Shown here piece after piece: positions 7,829 through 16,668 of a DNA stretch of 64,000 nucleotides. The notes below the pieces were generated by a model, which saw nothing but the letters and a program-made list of their open reading frames with translations, did no database searches and was not told the origin of the DNA. Location of the stretch: NCBI GenBank assembly GCA_021773835.1, contig JAJFJQ010000008.1:1-64000 (forward strand). The letters are read 5' to 3'. The DNA comes from Gammaproteobacteria bacterium (GTDB lineage Bacteria > Pseudomonadota > Gammaproteobacteria > Ga0077536). The position numbers and the translations under genes were made by a program. Within the stretch, counting starts at the first letter, position 1. Every line of letters starts with the position of its first letter.

Positions 7829-8254
7829 ATGGCTGAGCTAAAAACAAAGAAGACTAATGCCAGCGTTCCGGCTTTTCTAAAAGCCGTCGACAATGGGCAG
7901 CGCCGTAAAGACAGCCTTGAGCTGTTGGAAATATTCACACAAGTTACAAAAATGCCGCCGAAGCTCTGGGGCAGCAGTATCATCGGGTTTGGTGAGTATC
8001 ACTACAAGTCGGAACGAAGCCGCCAAGAGGGGAATTGGCCACTCACCGGATTTTCTCCGCGCAAACGAAATATGACGGTATACATAATGCCCGGATTCAA
8101 AAACTATCAGGACTTACTGTCTAATCTTGGCAAGCACAAAACCAGCGTCTCTTGTATTTACTTCAACAAACTGGCGGATATCGATACAAAAGTACTTAAG
8201 CAGCTCATCCGGAAATCAGTTGCCGATATGAAGAAGATGTACGATTGGAAGTAG
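7829..8254 (+). CDS. DUF1801 (YdhG-like) protein
   Basis: 141 residues. It matches the DUF1801 pattern: VPAFLKAV near the start, PKLWGSSIIGFGEYHYK in the middle, ending with KLADIDTKVLKQLIRKSV. The family is a small soluble beta-alpha domain of unknown function, frequent in integron cassettes and accessory regions. Upstream (7757-7800) is a weak attC-like pattern (AAAGTTCGGATA ... GGAACGTTATATGGC). The gene stands alone. Confidence 0.85.
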   Translation: MAELKTKKTNASVPAFLKAVDNGQRRKDSLELLEIFTQVTKMPPKLWGSSIIGFGEYHYKSERSRQEGNWPLTGFSPRKRNMTVYIMPGFKNYQDLLSNLGKHKTSVSCIYFNKLADIDTKVLKQLIRKSVADMKKMYDWK

Positions 8255-8412
8255 AGTAGTAGCATCCCAAGTTCGTGCGGCTTTCGAGGCACCCATTCAA
8301 TCACGGACAGGCTGTTATCCGTACCTGAGTTGCTTAAATGTAGTCCTAGGTCGCCTCGAGACACTTAAAGACTAGCTCACCAAAAACTACTGATTAAAGG
8401 TACACCGCAAAT

Positions 8413-9480
8413 ATGGACTTCGGCATCAGTTTCCCCAGTTATATCCGCGCGTATCAGGACGCGAAAATGGCCGAAGATCACGGTTTCTCGCATGCGTGGT
8501 TTTACGACTCACATATGCTGTTCTGTGACGTTTACTGCGCGATGGCATTGGCAGCGGAACATACCGAGCACATTAAATTAGGGTCTATGGTTTCTATTCT
8601 CGGGAATCGTATCGCCCCAGTTACGGCACATTCGATTGCGACGATAAATGAACTGGCGCCAGGACGCGTGATCCTCGGTGTTGGCACTGGATTTGGCGCA
8701 CGAAATGCGATGGGCATGCGGCCAACATCGCTGAAGACCATGCGAGAACATGTCACGGTCATTCGTGATTTGTTGAGCGGTGGGGAAGCGACCTATCGCG
8801 AAGGGAAAACTGAAAGAGTGATTCGATTCCTCCATCGACCTGACGAATACATTAATCTCAAGGACGAAATCCCGATTTATATGGCGACTAATGGCCCAAA
8901 GGGATTGCAACTCACAGCCGAAATTGCAGATGGGTGGGTTACGATTGGACTAGACCCCGCCTACCTTTCGTCTTTGATTGGTGGCGTTAACAACGCAAGG
9001 GATAGTCAGTCCAATAAACCACTCTACACGGTTAATCTCAGCGCCGGTTGCGTCCTACGCCCCGGCGAGGAACTCACTTCTGCGCGCGTCGCCAAAGAGG
9101 TCGGGCCGTACGCGATATTGGCTTTACATACCAATTGGGATCCGAAAGAAATGGCGATCGGCCCGTTTGCTCCACCTGGTGTGGCCGCGCTTGCGCAGCA
9201 ATATTTCGACGAGCACGTGATGCACATGGAAACGCCCATGGAGAAACGCTACCAAGAAATGCATTCTGGACACTTGATGTATTTGCGTGAAGGCGAACAG
9301 AAATATCTGACCCCTGAGCTGCTCAAATTAACAACGCTAACCGGCCCGCCGGGTGAAATTATCGATCGAATACAAGCGCTTGAGGCAGCCGGCGTCTCAA
9401 ATATTTCGCTCAACGTTTGTGGCACGGACGCGCACACCTTGATCCGCGATTTTGGTAACCACATTATCCCCCATGTTTAG
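8413..9480 (+). CDS. LLM-class flavin-dependent oxidoreductase
   Basis: 355 residues with a luciferase-like TIM barrel. Family features: MDFGISFPSY at strand 1, AEDHGFSHAWFYDSHML, the strand 4-5 signature GRVILGVGTGFGARNAMG, IADGWVTIGLD, and a C-terminal GPPGEIIDRIQALEAAGVSNI. Members use FMNH2 or F420 to oxidise small substrates or reduce methylene-cofactors; which cofactor is used here cannot be read. AAAGG precedes the start. One of three LLM proteins in the window (also 39802 and 55589). Confidence 0.93.
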   Translation: MDFGISFPSYIRAYQDAKMAEDHGFSHAWFYDSHMLFCDVYCAMALAAEHTEHIKLGSMVSILGNRIAPVTAHSIATINELAPGRVILGVGTGFGARNAMGMRPTSLKTMREHVTVIRDLLSGGEATYREGKTERVIRFLHRPDEYINLKDEIPIYMATNGPKGLQLTAEIADGWVTIGLDPAYLSSLIGGVNNARDSQSNKPLYTVNLSAGCVLRPGEELTSARVAKEVGPYAILALHTNWDPKEMAIGPFAPPGVAALAQQYFDEHVMHMETPMEKRYQEMHSGHLMYLREGEQKYLTPELLKLTTLTGPPGEIIDRIQALEAAGVSNISLNVCGTDAHTLIRDFGNHIIPHV

Positions 9481-9562
9481 GCACCAGTTGCTCTAGACGT
9501 AGTAATGCGGGTAAAACGAATGGAGAACAGCCGTTAACGCTTTCGATATGAGTATCTGGCAA

Positions 9563-10720
9563 TTATTGTCCTAACTCGACGCGCCCAATCCGTTCTCCGG
9601 CAAATGAACCCAAATATAAGGTTTGACCAATTTGCACACCAACCGTCGCGGCGGCCATTGGCGCACCGATGCCCTGGTAACGCAAGGTGTAGCTGCCGGT
9701 GTTCGGATCAATCGCCATAATTTCGTAGGCGATTGGGCAGTAGGGGATATCCGCGCCGGCGCACTCTAGAACGTCTTTTAGTGTGGTGTGCTGATGCGTC
9801 GCCACCAATAACTTCCCGTCTGGCGCCCAACTAGTGTTGTCTGGTCCCTCAAGTTCTATCGCCCATAAATGTTTCCCCGTTTCGCGCTCAACGGCAACAA
9901 TTTTGCTGCCCAAATAGTAATTGATGAACAGCACCTTTCCGTCCGGCGAAATTTCAATCCCATTGGTCAGCGCACCATCGGTGCCGGGTAGCTTGCGCCA
10001 ACCACTGTCGTGGTGCCATTCCAGCGCGTAACCCGAATCGTCTTTCGATGCCTCGGTCGCCATCATCTGCTCTAGCGTAAAATCACGCGGCATCATATTG
10101 GTTGCGACAAAGCCGCCGTTGAGTGATCCAACAACGTCGTTTAACCATGTGCCTGGCGCCGCAACGACGCATCCACGCCACGCTAGCGATACGTTGTTAC
10201 CGCCAGCATCGAGCGTGACCTCGAATATTTCGATGGACTCGCGGCCGCCGTGATTCACAACCAGCAATCGCTCTGGCGCAAGATCGATGTTGTGATGTAT
10301 GCCGTGCGGACTAAATGCGGCCGTCGGTGGTCCTGGACAATTCTTGTCACCCCACATGCTATTCTCCGAGCTAGGTGCATGAATAGTTGCGCTAGCGTCA
10401 GGAAAAAGCCGCATGATCGTACCGTCTTCGGTGTGGTAACTCGACAATGAACCAGGGATCTTTCCGCTGATACTACCGTATTCGCTGACTATCATGAGCC
10501 GCTCGCCGGCCATGACCTCCAGATCTTCCGGATGCTTAAAGCCGCAAATTGGGGTAACGCCGTTCGCTGATTCGCAGTCGCTCGTGTCATCCGCAAGGGC
10601 ATGGCTCAACCAAGTGCAAGACAACGAAACAATTACTAATCCCAGCGACAAACTGGGTAAGCGCATTGCGTGAGAAGATCGATTCAACATAAAGCCCATA
10701 CCGGTTCGATTGATCATCAA
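9563..10720 (-). CDS. Secreted SMP-30/strictosidine-synthase-like beta-propeller
   Basis: Up to 385 residues. A signal peptide ends at SHALADD (about residue 44 from the longest start; Met11 at 10690 is an equally good start). The rest is a six-bladed propeller with repeated metal-site-like stretches: GIHHNIDLAPERLLVVNHG, TWLNDVVGSLNGGFVATN, NGIEISPDGKVLFINYYLG. The family includes lactonases and calcium-binding esterases of the periplasm. Conserved Cys residues suggest disulfides. It converges with the LLM gene and stands alone; substrate unknown. Confidence 0.85.
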   Translation of the reverse strand: MMINRTGMGFMLNRSSHAMRLPSLSLGLVIVSLSCTWLSHALADDTSDCESANGVTPICGFKHPEDLEVMAGERLMIVSEYGSISGKIPGSLSSYHTEDGTIMRLFPDASATIHAPSSENSMWGDKNCPGPPTAAFSPHGIHHNIDLAPERLLVVNHGGRESIEIFEVTLDAGGNNVSLAWRGCVVAAPGTWLNDVVGSLNGGFVATNMMPRDFTLEQMMATEASKDDSGYALEWHHDSGWRKLPGTDGALTNGIEISPDGKVLFINYYLGSKIVAVERETGKHLWAIELEGPDNTSWAPDGKLLVATHQHTTLKDVLECAGADIPYCPIAYEIMAIDPNTGSYTLRYQGIGAPMAAATVGVQIGQTLYLGSFAGERIGRVELGQ

Positions 10721-10835
10721 TAATTACGCATCTGGACTCATTTCACAATCAACGAAATAATGGTTCGACACACCTGCAGTCGGGTCTATCACGGGCTGGT
10801 TAACGTAACACTTAGGCCACTTAGAGATATCACAT

Positions 10836-11354
10836 ATGGCATGGGAAATTATTGGCGTTGTAGCTGAGGTCATCGGCGCAGTCGCTGTCGTAGTCACTTT
10901 AATATTTCTTGCCGTAGAGGTTCGAAGGAATCGACATGCGACTCAAGCTGCCTCGGCTGATGCGCAAGCATCTGGTATTAACTCGCTAAACTCTGTATTG
11001 GTATCTGATCCCGGTCTCGTCGATCTCTGGTTGGCCGGCCTAGCAGATCCCACCCAACTCGATGCCCAAAGCCGTATGCGGTTGGCGATGCATCTTCAGA
11101 GTTACGTAAACCATTACATTGCATTACGCCGGCACTATGATGCGGGTTCGCTCGCCGAAGGCAACTGGGATTTTGGTTGGCAGCCGTTTTGCGCCTTATT
11201 AAATACCCCCGGCGGTCGCATCATGGCAAAAGAACTAGCGATCCCACCGGAATTGATCGCAGATATCGTGGCGTATGGCGATGCGAATGGTGAATATTCC
11301 TGGATGCCCACGCCAGCTAAGGCAGACGATACGGGACAGTCGCGTTTGAATTAG
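10836..11354 (+). CDS. Membrane-anchored hypothetical protein, paralogue family A
   Basis: 172 residues. An N-terminal helix (VVAEVIGAVAVVVTLIFLAV) is followed by EVRRNRHATQAASADAQ and a helical soluble domain. Same design as the genes at 1714 and 16669, closest in style to the latter. The upstream sequence GGTTAACGTAACACTTAGGC (10799-10818) resembles an attC right half but with C instead of the crucial G. Function unknown. Confidence 0.75.
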   Translation: MAWEIIGVVAEVIGAVAVVVTLIFLAVEVRRNRHATQAASADAQASGINSLNSVLVSDPGLVDLWLAGLADPTQLDAQSRMRLAMHLQSYVNHYIALRRHYDAGSLAEGNWDFGWQPFCALLNTPGGRIMAKELAIPPELIADIVAYGDANGEYSWMPTPAKADDTGQSRLN

Positions 11355-11373
11355 TAAGTAGATCGACGTTACG

Positions 11374-11739
11374 ATGACAATGGACTTTATGGACGCGAAA
11401 GCAACTTCCTTCAAGTACATTTGGTTGGTTACCATACTGATCTGCGTGGGTGGCTGTGGCGATAGTGCGATCGAAGAAAGACTAAAAACGTTGTCCGGAA
11501 ACGACTATTTAGCGTTGAGTCAGGAACAAAAGAATGACCTCGTTGAAATGTCACTGAATCGTTACACAAGCTGGAAGTTTTGGGATAGACCGGATTTGTG
11601 CGACCACGTGCTAAGTGAAACTTCACTTAGTTCGCTGTACGAAAAATCTGCGCAGAATGCCAAAGATAATTTATTCATCCATTCGTTTGTAGTGTATGCG
11701 AATGAGGAATGCATTGAGCAAGGTCAAATGTGGAAATAG
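11374..11739 (+). CDS. Small lipoprotein, hypothetical
   Basis: 121 residues. A hydrophobic segment ends in the lipobox VGGC (YIWLVTILICVGGCGDS), so it should be lipidated and membrane-anchored after signal peptidase II. The mature part is helical with two further Cys residues. No family recognised. It follows the paralogue-A gene by 19 bases and may share its transcript. Confidence 0.6.
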   Translation: MTMDFMDAKATSFKYIWLVTILICVGGCGDSAIEERLKTLSGNDYLALSQEQKNDLVEMSLNRYTSWKFWDRPDLCDHVLSETSLSSLYEKSAQNAKDNLFIHSFVVYANEECIEQGQMWK

Positions 11740-11779
11740 CCATTCGCTCGGCAAATATACACAAAGGAGGTATTTGGAA

Positions 11780-12253
11780 GTGAACACAAAAGATGCAGCC
11801 TCAGGTCACTGCTATTGTGAATCGGTGACATTTAAAATTCGTGAGAACACCGAGCTACTATTGAATGGTTATTGCCATTGTTCGGATTGCCGCAGAGCGA
11901 ACGCCTGTAATTTGTACCACTATGTTTACTTAAAAGAAGAAGATTTCGAAATTACTGGTGGTGAAGATCTTCTAAGTTGGTACGTAAAGGACGCAGATAC
12001 GAGCGATTCTTTCAGACGTTATTTCTGCTCTAAGTGTGGCACCCGGACTCACAATTTCCGCATTGTCGACATTGGTGGCAAACCAGAACGCTTGATCGGT
12101 ACGTTTCCCTCGCTACTTGGAGATCTCGAGGTCGCAAAAAGTGAAGCATGGCGGCCGACAGAACATATTTTCACCTCCGAGAGCATTCTCAACGTAAACT
12201 TGTTCAACGATGGCTTGCCCCGGCATCCGGCGATGCCAACCCGAGGCTCTTAG
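11780..12253 (+). CDS. GFA / CENP-V-type zinc-binding protein
   Basis: 157 residues. The GTG start at 11780 is chosen because AGGAGG (11765-11770) lies 9 bases upstream. Zinc-ligand motifs of the glutathione-dependent formaldehyde-activating fold are all present: GHCYCESVTF, NGYCHCSDCRRA, and FCSKCGTRT. The founding member was linked to the reaction of glutathione with formaldehyde, but most homologues have no proven activity. The start lies 40 bases after the lipoprotein stop. A second, diverged GFA gene is at 27198. Confidence 0.9.
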   Translation: MNTKDAASGHCYCESVTFKIRENTELLLNGYCHCSDCRRANACNLYHYVYLKEEDFEITGGEDLLSWYVKDADTSDSFRRYFCSKCGTRTHNFRIVDIGGKPERLIGTFPSLLGDLEVAKSEAWRPTEHIFTSESILNVNLFNDGLPRHPAMPTRGS

Positions 12254-12441
12254 TTGGAACGTTCTAATGGGCGACTTTTAGATGTTCGTGCGGGTTGCTC
12301 CTACCGCTTAACAATCAAAGTCGCTCGTCATGGCTCGAGCATCTCGATGGTAAGTCGGTCATTTTAGAATAGATGGACCGGGAGTGCTGGGGCTTTTGGG
12401 TCGACCGTCCGATTGGTACTTTTGCATTAATCGTCGTGGGT

Positions 12442-12885
12442 TTAAGCAACGACGACGAAGGCGGTTTGAGTAACAATTTTTTCGTTTTCTACAACATACG
12501 TATCGGTACCCTTACCGCCATTGCTGGTGTACCAAGTCGTATAGATGATGTTGCCGTGCTGATCGGCACTGTCAAATGTCAGTTCAGTCCCTAGTGGAAA
12601 ACCGCCATCGTCTGCAAAAAACGCTTTAAAAAGTGGTTGAATTTCACCTTTGCCGTTAGCGGCAAGGATATTCAACGGCGTTCCTTCGACTGGGCCTACA
12701 ATTATGCGGGCATTTTCATCATAAAAATCTGGCATCGCGCTATCGTCGCCCAGCGCAAACGTCCGATTCTGCTCGAGGATAAGCGCTATGCGTTTATCGC
12801 TACTCAAGACGAAAAAATCCTTTAGCGCTTGTGTTGCATATTTGAGTGCGGGTGCAACGTCGTCGTCGATCGGTAAGGCGTTCAT
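12442..12885 (-). CDS. NTF2-like (SnoaL/ketosteroid-isomerase fold) protein
   Basis: 147 residues. Pattern of a cone-shaped NTF2 fold: an N-terminal helix, DFYDENARIIVGP, then beta strands HGNIIYTTWYTSNG and TDTYVVENEKIVTQTAF. Such proteins act as isomerases, cyclases, dehydratases or ligand binders; no catalytic set is certain. It is the last gene of the UGSC operon, 60 bases after the selenoprotein stop, with a GGAG/AGGAAG site, so it probably works in the same pathway. Confidence 0.75.
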   Translation of the reverse strand: MNALPIDDDVAPALKYATQALKDFFVLSSDKRIALILEQNRTFALGDDSAMPDFYDENARIIVGPVEGTPLNILAANGKGEIQPLFKAFFADDGGFPLGTELTFDSADQHGNIIYTTWYTSNGGKGTDTYVVENEKIVTQTAFVVVA

Positions 12886-12945
12886 CTTCCTATCTCCGTT
12901 TTAATCCTGGGCGCGCCACAAAATTAGGATCGCTCTGGCCGGGCA

Positions 12946-13470
12946 TTACACCCCTAGCAGGATCCCAACGGCATCCTGCGCCGCTTGATGGGCATGCTCA
13001 GCAAGTTGTGATTCCGTCGCGCTTGAAATCGGATGCGGAGTCACCACGAATCGATAATCTTGCGCGCCTAGTACCCGCGCCATCAGTTCTCCAGCGCTGA
13101 CAAATGCTGATGTCATGATCCCTACTGCCGGCAAGCGCAGGCGCTCGCCGATGATTGCGTCATGCAAACTGCACGACGAACAGCTGCCTCAGTCGCCGAC
13201 CCCCGCGATCAACGCATGCCACCGTTCTGCATCGCCAAGTAAGGTGGTATCGACCGGGGTGCTGTAATTGTACTTCGTGATCCGCACGACCTCAGCGACT
13301 TTATGCGTTGTTGTGAGCGCGTGTTCGAAGGCATCAAAAAACGGGATCGTGCCTTTCTTGCCGTTCGAGACGATGGCGATCACTTTATCTGCGATTGTGT
13401 TTAAGCGCGGCGCCAAAATGAACTCGCCGGCGGCGTTTTCGTGGGTTGGATCGAGAAATTCGATACTCAT
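12946..13470 (-). CDS. UGSC-family selenoprotein (in-frame UGA = Sec94)
   Basis: 174 residues if TGA at 13191-13189 is read as selenocysteine. Both sides are in one frame and join as HALIAGVGD-Sec-GSCSSCSLHDAI, the hallmark of UGSC proteins, a redox family first noted in marine metagenome selenoproteomes. Cys97 and Cys100 complete a Sec-x2-Cys-x2-Cys centre, reminiscent of glycine/proline reductase selenoproteins. An 8-bp hairpin starts 10 bases after the UGA. The start has GGGAG 9 bases upstream and lies 15 bases after the partner gene. Naive annotation gives two fragments (13189-13470 and 12946-13167). The reaction is unknown. Confidence 0.9.
13158..13178 (-). promoter_or_regulatory. Bacterial SECIS-like hairpin
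   Basis: After 10 bases from the UGA, CGUCGUGC pairs with GCAUGACG over 8 bp (one G-U), closing the five-base loop AGUUU. The apex GC-AGUUU-GC resembles the fdhF SECIS apex (GC-AGGUCU-GC), including a G near the start of the loop. Position and size fit a SelB-binding bacterial SECIS inside the coding region. Confidence 0.75.
13189..13191 (-). other. Selenocysteine codon (UGA)
   Basis: In-frame TGA between the codons for Asp93 and Gly95 of the UGSC protein. The downstream 80 codons remain open, continue the family motif and carry no start of their own with a ribosome site. Cys homologues would have TGC or TGT here. Confidence 0.88.
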
Positions 13471-13485
13471 GCGTGGAACTCCCGC

Positions 13486-14544
13486 TCAGATCTCGCAGTC
13501 GACGCAGGCGCCGATTGCCATCGTAACCGCTTGGCTCGTCTTGCCAAACCAGGGCGGAATAACCGCACCGAAGCCACCGGCCGGTCCCCCGGCGGCGATC
13601 ACTAACAGATGATCTGACGACACTAGTGCTGCGTGTTCGCGATCACCTTTGTCCGCGACTACAGCGCCTTTGCCGCACTCCGCCCATTCGCGACGATGGA
13701 TGCGGGCGTTGGCGAAGACATACTCTCGGATGTCTGCCTTCGACCATCCCGCCGCATCGAAATGTGCGCGCAACTGCGGGGGTATGACGATTGCGTAGTT
13801 ACCGGGCCAGATCGAATAATGCCGCATCGATGCTTTCATTTCCGCGACGTAGGTATCGAGTAATTCTTCCGGTTTGGTCGTCCATTCGTTCAAAATTTGG
13901 CGCGGCGCGCCAGCGGCCATCACTGTTACCGCCGAGGCATGCGGTGGCACGCCACGCTCTTCGGCCAATGGCAACCATGGGGTGTTTTCTTCGTCCTCGG
14001 CCAGGCAATAACTGATCTTGCCTGGGTGTCCTAAGGTAGAGCGGTCAACTTCACCCGGACGCACATCGAGCAAGTTGTATAGGACTAAACGCACCGCACG
14101 TCCGATCGCAGTGGTCGCGCGGTCTGTCGCGCCCAAAGCACTGAAAGTCGGATCCATGCCCTGCTCGCGACGAACCCGGCCATTGACGACAATCAGCACC
14201 GCGCAACCGCCGGTGCTTGACGTCGCACCATGGAGTACGAAGGGTTCTTGCAGCATGGCCGTTAGCGCTGCGACGACAACCGGGAAATGCATCGGTAAAC
14301 AACCGGCCATCACGGCGTTGATCGCTACCTTCTCTGCCGTGATAGCGCGTTCGCGTACGGGTTCTATCCCAATTAGATGTTGCGCGGGCAGTAGCGCCCA
14401 GTCGAGACAGGCAGCAACCAGATCCGGGGTCGGCGGGACAATGGGCAAACCGTCGCTCCACTCGCGCGAGTGGAACCATTCTTGTGCCGCGCCGAAGTCC
14501 GCGACACTGTACCGTTTGGCGGTGAATGTTTGGGTCTGGCTCAT
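13486..14544 (-). CDS. UGSC-partner protein with C-terminal CxxC
   Basis: 352 residues. Conserved-looking stretches: SDGLPIVPPTPDLV near the N-terminus, KVAINAVMAGCLPMHFPVV with a central Cys (about 80), IGRAVRLVLYNLLDV, and STLGHPGKISYCLAEDEENT with another Cys. It ends in GACVDCEI, a CxxC two residues from the C-terminus that could exchange electrons with the neighbouring Sec centre. I recognise it as an uncharacterised family next to UGSC genes rather than by function. AAGGG precedes the start; the gap to the selenoprotein is 15 bases. Confidence 0.8.
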   Translation of the reverse strand: MSQTQTFTAKRYSVADFGAAQEWFHSREWSDGLPIVPPTPDLVAACLDWALLPAQHLIGIEPVRERAITAEKVAINAVMAGCLPMHFPVVVAALTAMLQEPFVLHGATSSTGGCAVLIVVNGRVRREQGMDPTFSALGATDRATTAIGRAVRLVLYNLLDVRPGEVDRSTLGHPGKISYCLAEDEENTPWLPLAEERGVPPHASAVTVMAAGAPRQILNEWTTKPEELLDTYVAEMKASMRHYSIWPGNYAIVIPPQLRAHFDAAGWSKADIREYVFANARIHRREWAECGKGAVVADKGDREHAALVSSDHLLVIAAGGPAGGFGAVIPPWFGKTSQAVTMAIGACVDCEI

Positions 14545-14561
14545 AACCCTTAGCTATTGGA

Positions 14562-15719
14562 CTAACAGACGCCTTCGTCTTTCAAACGCTGACGTTCAGC
14601 CGCATCGTAGCCCAAGCGCTCAAGTAGTTCATCAGTATCACCACCGAGTTCGGATAAGTTATCCGACGGCTGACCCGGTTCGACCGCGTACTTAACCGGC
14701 GTGCCGAGGCGCTCGACCCCATCGGCACCGGTACTAATAATGCCCCTTTCGCGCAGAAACGGCTGATTCCAGCCCTCGTGGAGATCGAGCACGGGGGCGT
14801 AACACACAGAAATGTCGGCCATGAATGTGTCCCACTCGGCCAAGGTGCGGCTGGCAAATGTTTCCTTGAGAAATGCTTTTACCGGTTCCTGCTCCGCGCC
14901 CCATGGTCTGCGGCAAAGCTCGATCAAGTCCGGCCGCTCGAGTGCGGTGAGTAGATTCTCCACGAAGTTCATTTCGGCCCCAGAGAGCACAAGATGGCGT
15001 CCGTCCTTTGTGCGATAGACGTTATAGAACGCCGCGCCACCGAACAGGCGTTCATCTTCGAGCACCGGCGCACGTCCCTCCACGAGGACATCGCTGATAA
15101 TGTGCGGACTCCACGACAGTAAACAATCGGTCATCGACATGTCAACGAAATCGCCTAGGCCGGTTTGTTCACGACGATATAATGCCATCAGGATCCCGAC
15201 CAATCCGAGCGATCCCATTGCGATATCGGCAGCCGGCGCCGGTGGCAAACAGGGCTCGCGGCCCTCGCCTTGCATCAAACTCAAGATTCCCGTGATCGCC
15301 TGTGCGCCAACGTCGTGTGACGGGCGTTGCGCTTGGGTGCCGTGCTGCCCGAAGGCCGAAAGTGAACAATAGACGATGCGCGGGTTGCGTTCCTTGATCG
15401 CTTCGTAACCAATACCGAGGCGGTCCACTACCCCGGGTCGAAAAGAATCGATAACGACATCGGCATCCTCGGCGAGCCGAAGGAAGATTTCTAAACCATC
15501 GGGCGATTTGAGATTGAGTCGTAGGCTCATCTTGCCCCGCTGGGTATTTCTGAAGTATGCGGTATGACCTTTGATTTTGGGGCCGAGCTTACGTGTCGTC
15601 TCGCCTTCAAAGCTTTCTACCTTAATCACTTCGGCGCCGTGGTCCGCCATCATTAAGCTGATATAGGGGCCGGGTAGGAAACGTGATAGATCGAGTACGC
15701 GGATGCCTTCGAGTTTCAT
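14562..15719 (-). CDS. CaiB/BaiF-type (family III) CoA-transferase
   Basis: 385 residues, family length. N-terminal signature IRVLDLSRFLPGPYISLMMADHGAEVIKVE, with Asp169-region candidate nucleophile in PAADIAMGSLGLVGILMALYRRE, and RDGRHLVLSGAEMNF later. These enzymes move CoA between carboxylic acids through an enzyme-bound acyl anhydride on a conserved Asp. It is the first gene of the UGSC operon (17-base gap to the partner gene), hinting that the selenoprotein pathway handles a CoA-activated substrate. A second family III CoA-transferase is at 19849. Confidence 0.93.
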   Translation of the reverse strand: MKLEGIRVLDLSRFLPGPYISLMMADHGAEVIKVESFEGETTRKLGPKIKGHTAYFRNTQRGKMSLRLNLKSPDGLEIFLRLAEDADVVIDSFRPGVVDRLGIGYEAIKERNPRIVYCSLSAFGQHGTQAQRPSHDVGAQAITGILSLMQGEGREPCLPPAPAADIAMGSLGLVGILMALYRREQTGLGDFVDMSMTDCLLSWSPHIISDVLVEGRAPVLEDERLFGGAAFYNVYRTKDGRHLVLSGAEMNFVENLLTALERPDLIELCRRPWGAEQEPVKAFLKETFASRTLAEWDTFMADISVCYAPVLDLHEGWNQPFLRERGIISTGADGVERLGTPVKYAVEPGQPSDNLSELGGDTDELLERLGYDAAERQRLKDEGVC

Positions 15720-15994
15720 AGTTGTAGTCCGATGACGTTAGGGATTGAAATCCGTGATGTAGGTTAGGGTGGGTCGGCATGATAGCGGACGGCGGCAAAC
15801 ATTTTGTAGCTATATCGAAATATTAATCGAAGAATTTTGCGCGCGCGCCACCTTAGGGGTCGCATTGCGGACGAGAATCGGGCGGATATCAGGAACCGCG
15901 ACCCGTTAACCGAATGACAGCGTACTCACGAGAACTCGAAAATACGCTCAACGAAGACTATGCTGTCCGGAACTTTTCAGCGGTGGAGGATCCG

Positions 15995-16633
15995 ATGGCA
16001 GACACACCAAGTTGGCAATTAAAAGGTGATTGGTTCGATGTATGTAGTTGTAACATCGCCTGTCCTTGTGAGTTCGCAGAGCCACCGACTGGCGACCATT
16101 GCGAGGGCGTCCTCGCGTGGCATGTGCGAGAAGGCAGCTTTGGCGATGTCGGACTCCAGGATCTCAACGTCGTTGCGGTCTCGAAATTCGACGGTAACGT
16201 ATGGGCTGGGGCGCAGACGGTGGTTTTAGGGATGTTTATCGACGAGCGGGCCGATGATGCTCAGCGCGAGGCGTTGGGCAAGATTTTCTCCGGCGCCGCC
16301 GGCGGTTTTATGGCGACCTTCGCCAACATCATCTGCGATACCTTAGGCGTCGAACCGGCGCCAATCACATTCGATATCGCCGACGATCTGGCCTATTGGA
16401 GCGTCAAGATCCCGGGCAAGGTGGACGCAAGCGCCGATGCACTCGGCGGGCCCACTACCCCACCCGGTAAACGCGTACAAACGTTCAATATGCCCGGATC
16501 AGAAGTCGGACCTGGCGACGCGCCGGCAACTTGGGGGAAGGCCACGGCAAATACCGTCGATGCATTCGGCTATGCATGGGATTGGGTTGGTAAATCCAGC
16601 AAACACATCCCATTCGATTGGGTCGGGCCTTAG
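15995..16633 (+). CDS. DUF1326 domain protein
   Basis: 212 residues. The start at 15995 follows GGAGGA (15985-15990) and matches the family N-terminus SWQLKGDWFDVCSCNIACPC. This Cys-rich segment (DVCSCNIACPCEF) is the DUF1326 hallmark and probably binds metal. The domain continues with VLAWHV, AQTVVLGMFIDERADDAQ and the GxxKxxTF-like KRVQTFNMPGSE. Function unknown. A longer start at 15914 is in frame but adds a non-family leader. It diverges from the UGSC operon. Confidence 0.88.
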   Translation: MADTPSWQLKGDWFDVCSCNIACPCEFAEPPTGDHCEGVLAWHVREGSFGDVGLQDLNVVAVSKFDGNVWAGAQTVVLGMFIDERADDAQREALGKIFSGAAGGFMATFANIICDTLGVEPAPITFDIADDLAYWSVKIPGKVDASADALGGPTTPPGKRVQTFNMPGSEVGPGDAPATWGKATANTVDAFGYAWDWVGKSSKHIPFDWVGP

Positions 16634-16668
16634 TCTCGACTATCAATCGAACGGTATAAGACGGTCTT

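Noticed and set aside
13486-13488. TGA right after CVDCEI as another Sec codon
   Set aside because: The next gene's ribosome site and start follow within 15 bases and no conserved motif continues past this TGA; it is a real stop.
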